DNA from: Clostridia bacterium
GTDB lineage: Bacteria > Bacillota > Clostridia > Oscillospirales > CAG-272
NCBI GenBank assembly: GCA_017447775.1
Contig: JAFSMU010000033.1
Location: 1 to 50,653 of the forward strand
Length of the DNA: 50,653 nt
Direction of reading: 5' to 3'
The translations under genes were made by a program, and so were the position numbers. Each line of letters starts with the position of its first letter. The stretch's first letter is position 1. Below are positions 24,504-32,001 of the stretch, in pieces. The notes beneath the pieces were generated by a model. That model saw only the letters and a list, made by a program, of their open reading frames with translations. It was not told the origin of the DNA and ran no database searches.

Positions 24504-27218
24504 ATGAACGATAAAACAAATAATTCGGCGCCGCTGAGGCTTTGGTACGACGCGCCCGCAAGCCACGACAAAGACGGCGTATTTGAAAATATGGGCGACA
24601 GCCTTCCAAGCAACCGCGCAAGGATAAAAACGAGCGTCGACGACGACTGGGAGAGGTGGTCGCTTCCCGTCGGGAACGGATATTTTGGCGCAAACGTGTT
24701 CGGCAGAACGGAAAGGGAGCGCATAACCGTCGCGGAGAAGACGCTTGCAACGTCGTGGATGAAAACCGACAACTACCTTGCGGGCGGGCTCAACACGTTT
24801 GCGGAGCTTTATTTTGATTTCGGACACAAATTTGAAAACGTTTCAGACTACGTCCGCGAGCTTGATCTGAAAACGGGTGTCGCATCCGTAAAATACACAT
24901 ACGGCGGCGCAAATTATTCGCGCTGTGTGTTTGCGTCATACCCCGACCGTGCGCTCGTTATCTGTATGACGGCGCGCGGCGGCACGCTTGATTTTACCTT
25001 TTCGCCGACGGTGCCGTGGGTGCAGGAATATATGCAAAAGCCGGGCGATCGCGGCGGCAAAACGGGGAAGGTCGAAAGCTGTATCGATAGCGGCGTCGGC
25101 TGCGCCGAGCTTTCGGGGAAAATGGAATATTACGGCGTCGACTTCTGCGGCCTCTTCCGCGTTTACTGCGACGGAAAGATGACGGCGGATAACGGCAAAA
25201 TCTCGGTGTCGGGCGCGGAAAATGCGCTTATCATTCTGACGCTTGATACAAGCTATGAGCTTTCAGAGGACGTTTTCACGTCCCCCGATAATGACAAGCC
25301 GACGATGCACCGCGACTATTCTTTTGCGCTCAAAAAAGCGAGCGCCCACCTCGAAAAAATCACGAATCGTCTTTCGGGGGACGTGATCTCCGACTATAAT
25401 ATGCTGAGATCGGCGCACCTGTCCGATCACGGCGAGCTTTTCGGAAGAGTTGAGCTTTTGCTTGACTTTGATGCGCGCGACTTTACGCTTACGACCGACA
25501 AGCTCCTTGAAGAATACAAAAACGGGAGCGGGAGCCGCTACCTTGAAGCGCTGTATTTCCATTACGGGCGGTATCTGCTTATCGCCTCGTCGAGAAAAGG
25601 CGCGCTTCCGGCGCACCTGCAAGGCGTATGGAACAAATACCGTCAGCCGATGTGGACGTCGGGCTACTGGCACAATATAAACGTTCAGATGAACTACTGG
25701 CCGGCGTTTTCGACGAATATTTCCGAAACGTTTGACGCATATATCGACTTTTGCCGCGCTTATATGGCGGCGGCGAGAAGCTACGCCGACGAATACGTCG
25801 GCAAATTCAATCCCGAGGTCTATGGCAAAGACGGCGGCAACGGCTGGAACATCGGAACGGGCAACGGGCCGCACAGAATATCGGGTGATCGCTCGGCGGG
25901 CAATATCGGCTTTACCACGCAGCTTTTCTGGGACCTTTACCTGTTTACAAAAGACAAGAATATACTGAAAAATACAGTCTATCCGCTCCTTGCGGACGCG
26001 GCGCGGTACATCACAAAATGCGTAAAAGACGACGGCGCGGGGCATTACCTTGTCGAGTACGGCGACTCGCCCGAACAGCACGTCGACGGCGTGTGGTACT
26101 ACACCGTCGGCACGACGTACGCGCAGACGTTTGCGTATCTTAACAACTACCACGCACTGCTCGCGGCGCGCGACGCGGGGATCGACACCGATGACGACGA
26201 GCTTTTGTCGCGCGATGAATACTCGATACTCAAAACGGTGATGGAGCAGCTCGATAAATACGATCCGATAATCGTCGGACTTTCGGGGCAGATAAAGGAA
26301 TTCCGTCAGGAAAAATACTACGGCGATCTTGGCGAATACAGGCATCGCCACATATCAAACCTCGTCGGGCTTTATCCCGGCGAGATGATAAATTCAAACA
26401 CTCCCGCGTGGCTTGACGCCGCCGAATATACGCTTACCGAGCGCGGCGACGAAGCGACGGGGTGGGGAGTAGCTCACAGGCTTTGCCTTTGGGCGAGGGT
26501 GAAAAACGGCGAGCGGGCGCACGACCTGCTTTCCCAGCTCCTCAAAAACAACACCGCGACAAACCTGTGGGACCTGCACCCGCCGTTTCAGATAGACGGC
26601 AACCTCGGCGGCACGGCGGGCGTTGCGGAGATGCTTGTCCAAAGTCACGAGGGGTATATCGAGCCGCTCGCGGCGATGCCGTCGTGCTGGGATAACGGCG
26701 CGTTTTCGGGGCTTTTGGCGCGCGGCAATTTCGTCGTTTCGGCAAGCTGGAAGAATAAAAAGATCGAGCGCGTTACAATATTTTCCCGCGCGGGCGGAAT
26801 TGTGCGCGTCAAGATCGGCGGCGCTATGTCGGCGCGCGTATCATCAAGCGGCAAAGAGATTGAAAGCACGCTTGATCGCGGCGTTATCGAATTTTTTACG
26901 GCGGCGGGGGAAGAGTACGAAATTGCCGACGTAATTATGGCGGATAAGCCCGAAAGAATACGCGGGCTGTACGTTTCCGAAAAGGGATACAAAAGCGCGA
27001 AGATCAGGTGGAGCGACAGCGAGGACGCTGAGTACTACAACGTTTACAGAGCAGACAACAGCGAGCGCGGCTATACTCTTGCGGGCAGGAGCGAAACAAA
27101 CTCATACGCCTTTGAAATCGGCAAAAACGTAACGCGCGCGACGTTTGCTGTCTGCGCCGTAAATGGCGACGGCGCCGAGTCCGACAGAAGCACCGTAAGC
27201 TATGTTCGCACAGAATGA
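24504..27218 (+). CDS. GH95 alpha-L-fucosidase (or galactosidase) with C-terminal Fn3-like domain
   Basis: A 904-residue glycoside hydrolase of family 95, which removes alpha-1,2-linked L-fucose (some members L-galactose) by inversion. It has the N-terminal GH95 sandwich (LPVGNGYFGANVFGRTERERI, VAEKTL), then the (alpha/alpha)6 barrel with HLQGVWNKYRQPMWTSGYWH, NINVQMNYW (about 391), GDSPEQ with the likely general acid Glu (about 523) and DGNLGGTAGVAEMLVQSH (Asp about 699). Residues about 817-904 resemble a fibronectin type III repeat. No signal peptide is present, so it acts in the cytoplasm on imported oligosaccharides. AAGGTG lies 6 bases before the ATG. Confidence 0.94.
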   Translation: MNDKTNNSAPLRLWYDAPASHDKDGVFENMGDSLPSNRARIKTSVDDDWERWSLPVGNGYFGANVFGRTERERITVAEKTLATSWMKTDNYLAGGLNTFAELYFDFGHKFENVSDYVRELDLKTGVASVKYTYGGANYSRCVFASYPDRALVICMTARGGTLDFTFSPTVPWVQEYMQKPGDRGGKTGKVESCIDSGVGCAELSGKMEYYGVDFCGLFRVYCDGKMTADNGKISVSGAENALIILTLDTSYELSEDVFTSPDNDKPTMHRDYSFALKKASAHLEKITNRLSGDVISDYNMLRSAHLSDHGELFGRVELLLDFDARDFTLTTDKLLEEYKNGSGSRYLEALYFHYGRYLLIASSRKGALPAHLQGVWNKYRQPMWTSGYWHNINVQMNYWPAFSTNISETFDAYIDFCRAYMAAARSYADEYVGKFNPEVYGKDGGNGWNIGTGNGPHRISGDRSAGNIGFTTQLFWDLYLFTKDKNILKNTVYPLLADAARYITKCVKDDGAGHYLVEYGDSPEQHVDGVWYYTVGTTYAQTFAYLNNYHALLAARDAGIDTDDDELLSRDEYSILKTVMEQLDKYDPIIVGLSGQIKEFRQEKYYGDLGEYRHRHISNLVGLYPGEMINSNTPAWLDAAEYTLTERGDEATGWGVAHRLCLWARVKNGERAHDLLSQLLKNNTATNLWDLHPPFQIDGNLGGTAGVAEMLVQSHEGYIEPLAAMPSCWDNGAFSGLLARGNFVVSASWKNKKIERVTIFSRAGGIVRVKIGGAMSARVSSSGKEIESTLDRGVIEFFTAAGEEYEIADVIMADKPERIRGLYVSEKGYKSAKIRWSDSEDAEYYNVYRADNSERGYTLAGRSETNSYAFEIGKNVTRATFAVCAVNGDGAESDRSTVSYVRTE

Positions 27219-27222
27219 AAAC

Positions 27223-27257
27223 AAAGCAAGCCTCACCGGGCTTGCTTTTGGTATTTT
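27223..27257 (+). terminator. Terminator of the GH95 operon
   Basis: AAAGCAAGCC pairs with GGCTTGCTTT, followed by GGTATTTTTTT. Confidence 0.85.
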
Positions 27258-27288
27258 TTTACATTTGAATCAAAGTTTGACTTTTCTA

Positions 27289-27317
27289 TTTACTTTTTTT
27301 GTATTTTAATGTATAAT
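27289..27317 (+). promoter_or_regulatory. Promoter of flavodoxin/GH3 operon
   Basis: TTTACT (27289-27294), 17 bases, TATAAT (27312-27317). It is AT-rich and 33 bases from the flavodoxin start. Confidence 0.7.
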
Positions 27318-27349
27318 AATTAAAATACAAATTATAAGAGAGATATTTT

Positions 27350-27793
27350 ATGAGTAAATTATTTGTTTATTATACGAATTCCGGCAACGGGGAGGTCGTT
27401 TCAAAGCGAGTACGTGAGCTTGGGGCGGATCTGCGCCGCGTTCAGCCGAAAAAGGATCTGCCGAAGTCTTTTCTCGGAAAAATGCTTTCCGGCGGCTTTC
27501 AGGCAAGCGTAAAATACAAGGCAAAGCTCGATAATTTTGACTTTGACATATCGCAATACGATGAAATAATCATCGGCTCGCCGATATGGAACGGGCGAAT
27601 TTCAAGCCCGATAAACTCGGTTCTCGGCGCGCTTGATCTTACCGAAAAAAAGGTTACGTTCATTCTTTACTCCGCAAGCGGAAAAGCCGACAAATCGGTA
27701 CAAAGGATAAGCAAGGAATATCCGTCGGCGCGCGTCATCGTTCTCAAAGAGCCGAAAAAATACGGCGACGAGCTTGAAAAAATCGATATCTGA
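27350..27793 (+). CDS. Flavodoxin family protein
   Basis: A 147-residue flavodoxin-like protein. The FMN phosphate loop is YTNSGNGEVVSKR (about residues 7-19), followed later by the aromatic/flavin region IIIGSPIWNGRISSPINSVL and ILYSASGK. It probably carries electrons or acts as a small flavin reductase. The basic N-terminal third (KKDLPKSFLGKMLSGGFQASVKYKAKL) is unlike classical acidic electron-carrier flavodoxins. It is the first gene of a unit with GH3, DUF368 and an acyltransferase, 10 bases before GH3. Confidence 0.87.
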   Translation: MSKLFVYYTNSGNGEVVSKRVRELGADLRRVQPKKDLPKSFLGKMLSGGFQASVKYKAKLDNFDFDISQYDEIIIGSPIWNGRISSPINSVLGALDLTEKKVTFILYSASGKADKSVQRISKEYPSARVIVLKEPKKYGDELEKIDI

Positions 27794-27803
27794 CAGGTGA
27801 AAA

Positions 27804-29258
27804 ATGGACATTAAAGAAAAACTCGGTCAACTGCTTATTTCTCGCCCGAGAGCGAAAGACATAGAAAACAGTGTTCGCCGCGGGATCGTGGGCGGTCTTT
27901 ACGTTCCGCCGAATTTCGATCGCGCGCTTGTGTCGGAGCTTAAATACTCCCGCGATGTTCCGCTGCTTATCGCCGCCGATCTTGAATGCGGCGAGCTTAC
28001 CGACTGCATCGGCTGGCCGTGCGCCATGGCTGCGGCCCAAAGCGGAGCCGACGGCGTTTACAAATGGGCAAGGGCGCAGGCAAGAGAGGCGCGCGCCGTC
28101 GGCGTTGACGCCGTATTCGGCCCTGTTTTCGACGTCGCTTTCACGCGTCGCGGGATAGCGACGGGATACCGACCGCTCGGGCAGACGCCGGATGAGGTCG
28201 CGTCGCTCGGGTATGAGGCCGTCCGCGGATATCAGGACGGCGGTTTGCTTACGTTCTGCAAGCATTTTCCGGGATTCGGCAGAGCCGAGGACGACGCGCA
28301 TATATCGCTTTCGTCGATAGGCGTATCAAAGGAAGAGTTTTTATCAGAGGATTATTTGCCCTATGCGCGCTCGGCATATCAGGATCCGTGCCTTTCGGGC
28401 GTTATGACGGGGCACATATCTATCCCGTGCATCGATAACGTGCCGTCGCCGATGTCGCGCAAAGTCGTCGACGTTTTGCGCTCGGGCGGATTTGACGGGC
28501 TTATTATGACAGACTCGCTCGCGATGAAGAGCATTCAGTTCTACTACACGGAAAAACAGCTCTACGTCGGCGCGCTGAAAGCGGGGCACGACATGATCCT
28601 TGCCGACTACAACACAAGCGACGAGGAGGGCGCGGAGTGGCTTTATGAAGCATACCGCGACGGCGTGCTTACGGAAGATGAGATCGACGAAAAGGTCGCC
28701 CGCGTTCTTCGCGCAAAACGACGCCTGTCGGAATTTGCTCCGGAGAAGCCGGACTATGAAGGCGACAAAAAGGTGTTCGATCTTATCTCCGAAAACAGCA
28801 TAAAAGCGGGGAAGACTATCGACAGCAAAAAAAAGACGCTTTTTGTCATTGCCGACGAGATGGGCGATAACGTCAGCGGCGAGGTCGCGTTTTCAAGCCG
28901 CGGGGCAGAGGAGATATCGCGCCGCATCAAGAGCGATTTTGTAAACGGCGAAATAATGCTCATCGACATCTGCCCGTCCGCCGACAAGATCGCCGACGTG
29001 CTTCTTGAAGGACTGCACTGCGATCAGGTGGTGTTCATCGTTCACGCGCCGGTCAAGGCATACGCGGGGACGGCGCATTTTCACAAGCCGATGATTTCGC
29101 TTATCGAGGGCATGAAGCGGCGCACGGCGGCGGTGTGCGTCTGGGGCAACGCTTTTGCGGCGGACGATCTGCCGAAAGACGTAAACACGTTCATTTGCTA
29201 CGATTTCGGCAATTTTGCCAATTCATTGTTCGATAAACTTACCGACGGGAATAAATGA
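27804..29258 (+). CDS. GH3 family N-acetylhexosaminidase-like hydrolase
   Basis: A 484-residue GH3 enzyme of the NagZ-like branch. The dyad motif is KHFPGFGRAEDDAH (about residues 153-166), close to the KH-FPG-x-G-x4-D-S-H pattern of beta-N-acetylglucosaminidases but with Phe and Ala at two usually conserved places. The nucleophile is probably Asp in GLIMTDSLAMK near residue 237. The C-terminal 150 residues (from FVIADEMGDN) form a second domain. No signal peptide is seen. GGTGAAAA precedes the ATG. The stop overlaps the DUF368 start (ATGA), so the two are translationally coupled, which suggests a link to cell-wall sugar recycling. Confidence 0.9.
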   Translation: MDIKEKLGQLLISRPRAKDIENSVRRGIVGGLYVPPNFDRALVSELKYSRDVPLLIAADLECGELTDCIGWPCAMAAAQSGADGVYKWARAQAREARAVGVDAVFGPVFDVAFTRRGIATGYRPLGQTPDEVASLGYEAVRGYQDGGLLTFCKHFPGFGRAEDDAHISLSSIGVSKEEFLSEDYLPYARSAYQDPCLSGVMTGHISIPCIDNVPSPMSRKVVDVLRSGGFDGLIMTDSLAMKSIQFYYTEKQLYVGALKAGHDMILADYNTSDEEGAEWLYEAYRDGVLTEDEIDEKVARVLRAKRRLSEFAPEKPDYEGDKKVFDLISENSIKAGKTIDSKKKTLFVIADEMGDNVSGEVAFSSRGAEEISRRIKSDFVNGEIMLIDICPSADKIADVLLEGLHCDQVVFIVHAPVKAYAGTAHFHKPMISLIEGMKRRTAAVCVWGNAFAADDLPKDVNTFICYDFGNFANSLFDKLTDGNK

Positions 29259-30184
29259 TAATGAGAAAATTCACAACGTTCATCAAGGGAATAATCCTCG
29301 GCTTTGTCGGCCTTGCCGTGCCGGGACTGAGCGCGTCGACGGTCGCGCTTGAGGTGGGCATTTATCAGCATATGATAAACGCTCTGTCCAACCTGTTCAA
29401 AAAGTTCAAGAGCAGCGCGCTGTTTTTGGGCATACTTATGCTGGGGTACTTTACGGGCGGATTTATCGGCTCCGTCGCCGTTGAATCGATATACAAAACG
29501 GCGCCGCTTGTGATGATACTTCTCGTCATCGGGCTTCTTATCGGCGGTATGCCGCACATGGCGAAAAGCCTTAAACCCGGGGCGAAAAAGGTGTCCGACT
29601 GGATAGTGCTTGCCGTTGTCGTTGTATTTCTTATAATCTTTTCGTTTATCCTGACGGGCGGCAAAGAGATCAGCTTTGAAAATATGAAGGTCACCGACTA
29701 CATAATGCTGTTCTTTGTCGGAATAATAACGTCAACAACGCTTGTTGTGCCGGGCGTCGACTTTGCGGTACTTCTCATATCGCTTGGCTATTACAACGCG
29801 TTTACGGGCGTTATATCGAATATCTTTGACTTTTCTCAGATCGTGCATAATCTGCTTATCCTCGGCACTTACATAATCGGATACGGCATCGGCGCGTTCA
29901 TTTTCTCAAAGCTGATAAAGAAGATAATCGATAAGTTCAGCGATCAGACGACGTTTGCGTCGTTTGGCTTCGTCCTTGTGGCTCCGGTCATCGTCATAAA
30001 AAAGGGAATAATCGACAACCCCGATTTCAGATATTCGACGTTTGACATAATTTTCGGCGCGATACTCGGAATATCATCGATGCTGATAATGATTTACATC
30101 CTTTACGTATTCGACAAAAAGAAAAAGATAAAAGAGCAGAAAGAAAAGAAAGGGCAGGAGCAGAAAGAGAACGTAAATGCTTAG
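29255..30184 (+). CDS. DUF368 membrane protein, polyprenyl-phosphate transporter family
   Basis: A 309-residue polytopic membrane protein with about eight helices and two internally related halves: GFVGLAVPGLSASTVALEVGIYQHMINAL near the N-terminus and TTLVVPGVDFAVLLISLGYYNAFTGVI in the middle. These VPG-x-S/D loops define DUF368. Members of this family (PopT) have been reported to return undecaprenyl phosphate across the membrane. The C-terminus is a long charged tail (KKKKIKEQKEKKGQEQKE). The start at 29255 overlaps the GH3 stop by 4 bases; a second ATG lies at 29261. It overlaps the acyltransferase gene by 8 bases. Confidence 0.9.
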   Translation: MIMRKFTTFIKGIILGFVGLAVPGLSASTVALEVGIYQHMINALSNLFKKFKSSALFLGILMLGYFTGGFIGSVAVESIYKTAPLVMILLVIGLLIGGMPHMAKSLKPGAKKVSDWIVLAVVVVFLIIFSFILTGGKEISFENMKVTDYIMLFFVGIITSTTLVVPGVDFAVLLISLGYYNAFTGVISNIFDFSQIVHNLLILGTYIIGYGIGAFIFSKLIKKIIDKFSDQTTFASFGFVLVAPVIVIKKGIIDNPDFRYSTFDIIFGAILGISSMLIMIYILYVFDKKKKIKEQKEKKGQEQKENVNA

Positions 30185-30908
30185 GTTTATTGTTATAATA
30201 ATTATCTTTTTTCCGTATTGCATTGCGTTTTACTTCAAGGCAAAACGCGCGATAAAGAACAAGAATATGACGGTCGACCAAAGATACGGCATCGTCAGGG
30301 AAATGATCTGCAAGATATGCAAAAAAAGCAGGATAACCGTCAACACCTACGGCGCTGAAAATTTGCCGAAGGAAGACGGCTACGCGCTTGCGCCTAACCA
30401 CCAGGGGCGCTTTGACGGGCTTGCGATAATCAAAAGCAGCGAGAGGAATATTTCGTTTTTGATCGACGAGAAAAGGTCGAATATGCCGATCGAAAAGACG
30501 ATAGTCGACGCGCTTGGGTGCGTCAGGATCGACAGGTCTGATCTTGCAAAGGTGAGAAATTCGCTCCGCCAGCTCGGCGGTGTAATAAAAAGCGGCAGAA
30601 ACATCGCCGTTTTTCCCGAGGGGCAGTGGAGCGACAACAAAAACGAGCTTCAAGAATTCAAAACGGGCGCGCTCAGCGTGCTTTCAAACATCGGCTGCCC
30701 GATCGTTCCTGTGTGCCTTTATGACACGTACAAGGTCTACGGCATAAACTCGCTGAAAAAAGTGAGCTGTCAGGTGCATTTTTTAAGTCCGATATATTAC
30801 GAGGAGTACAAAGATATGTCGCGCGCGGAGCTTGGCGACGTTATAAAGCAAAGAATAGGCGAAAAACTAAGTGAGCTGAAGGGACAAGAACAAAAAAGTC
30901 GCGTCTGA
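30177..30908 (+). CDS. 1-acylglycerol-3-phosphate acyltransferase (PlsC-like)
   Basis: A 243-residue membrane-bound acyltransferase for phospholipid synthesis. The N-terminal hydrophobic helix is FIVIIIIFFPYCIAFYF. The catalytic HX4D motif is NHQGRFDG (about residues 71-78). The substrate-binding block is VFPEGQWSD, with a GAL motif after it. The ATG is inside the DUF368 end, so coupled translation is likely. It could also be a lysophospholipid acyltransferase of another head-group class. It fits an envelope-lipid theme with DUF368. Confidence 0.9.
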   Translation: MLRFIVIIIIFFPYCIAFYFKAKRAIKNKNMTVDQRYGIVREMICKICKKSRITVNTYGAENLPKEDGYALAPNHQGRFDGLAIIKSSERNISFLIDEKRSNMPIEKTIVDALGCVRIDRSDLAKVRNSLRQLGGVIKSGRNIAVFPEGQWSDNKNELQEFKTGALSVLSNIGCPIVPVCLYDTYKVYGINSLKKVSCQVHFLSPIYYEEYKDMSRAELGDVIKQRIGEKLSELKGQEQKSRV

Positions 30909-30925
30909 TAAATAAGGAGGCTTTT

Positions 30926-31969
30926 ATGTATAGCTACAAAGGCAGAGAAGTTGCAATAAAAGTTGAGATCTACCCTGACGTTGTTCCATATCTTGCAGGC
31001 GCGGATATGATCAAATTCATTACCGATCCCGTATGCTGCGCTGACGCGTGGGAGGCGGCAAAGGAAAAATTCTATGCCGAGTTCGGCGAAGAGCTGCCGC
31101 TGAGCAAGGTTGCGCCGCATCCGATTTCATATATGCATCTTGTCGCAATGGGCGCCAAACTTGATATGAGCCACGGCGGCGAGCCTAACGTTCACGCGTT
31201 TGCAAACGATATTGACGAAGCGATAGCTTTTGCCAAGGCGCACGAGCGATTCAATTATGAAAATATGAAAGAGGCGAATGACCTCTTTGAAATGTGCGCG
31301 TATCTGAAAAAGCGTTTTCCGGGTGATGACGTGTCACTCTTTTCGGGATTCGGACACGAGGGGCCGGTAACGACGGCGGTGCTTATGCGCGGCTCGGATT
31401 TTTACTGTGATTTGTATGAAGAACCGGAAAAGTGCAAGGAGCTTTTGCGACTGCTTTCCGAGGGAGCGGGCAGACACGCGAATTTTGTGAGGATCAAGAG
31501 CGGCGGTAAGATCAACGATTACGCATACTCGATCTGCGACGACTTCGCGGCTCTTATCCCGCCTGATATGTTTGAAGAGTTTGTGATCCCTTACTGGTAC
31601 GCCTTTGGCGACGCGACAACGCTCGACAGACCGCGCAGATTCTTTTTGCACTGCGAGGGCATGACACCGCGTCACATGGAAAAACTCGGCAGCGCGAAAA
31701 TAAATCATTTTCAGCCGTCCGTTTCCCCCGCGCTGAAGCTGTCGGACGTTACGCCGTGGCTTTACAAGTCGTTCAACGAATTTGACTGGCTGTGTTATGC
31801 TTTTAACGTTGTGAATATGAGCGACGGGGAGATCGAACAATTTATCGAAAACTCGCTCAATGCGGGCGCCGTCGCTGTGAGAACGCAAATCGGCGCATAC
31901 GCTTTCAAATCCGGAAAAACCGACAGGATCAAAGCATGGCTGAGGGCGGCGAAAAAGTACAAAATATAA
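30926..31969 (+). CDS. Uroporphyrinogen decarboxylase (URO-D) superfamily protein
   Basis: A 347-residue TIM-barrel protein of the URO-D superfamily. It lacks the N-terminal RxPVWMMRQAGR motif of true heme-pathway HemE. It has GFGHEGPVTTAVLMRG, DDFAALIPPDMFEEFVIPYWYAF and FFLHCEGMTPRHMEKLG; the His and Cys in LHCEG fit a metal-binding methyltransferase of the MtaA or corrinoid type. Its substrate is unknown; no corrinoid protein lies nearby. AAGGAGG precedes the ATG. It follows plsC after 17 bases and ends at a strong terminator. Confidence 0.85.
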   Translation: MYSYKGREVAIKVEIYPDVVPYLAGADMIKFITDPVCCADAWEAAKEKFYAEFGEELPLSKVAPHPISYMHLVAMGAKLDMSHGGEPNVHAFANDIDEAIAFAKAHERFNYENMKEANDLFEMCAYLKKRFPGDDVSLFSGFGHEGPVTTAVLMRGSDFYCDLYEEPEKCKELLRLLSEGAGRHANFVRIKSGGKINDYAYSICDDFAALIPPDMFEEFVIPYWYAFGDATTLDRPRRFFLHCEGMTPRHMEKLGSAKINHFQPSVSPALKLSDVTPWLYKSFNEFDWLCYAFNVVNMSDGEIEQFIENSLNAGAVAVRTQIGAYAFKSGKTDRIKAWLRAAKKYKI

Positions 31970-31996
31970 AAAAGGGCGCTTGCGCCCTTTTATTTT
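31969..31996. terminator. Bidirectional terminator between UroD-like and GH78 genes
   Basis: AAAAGGGCGC-TT-GCGCCCTTTT, with A and T tracts on either side, closes two convergent genes. Confidence 0.88.
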
Positions 31997-32001
31997 TGCG
32001 T

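Noticed and set aside
25263..26351. A 362-residue minus-strand open frame
   Set aside because: It is antisense within the GH95 gene and its composition is not protein-like.
30926..31969. HemE heme-pathway decarboxylase
   Set aside because: The N-terminal Arg motif of HemE is missing and no heme genes are nearby; a methyltransferase-like URO-D member is more likely.
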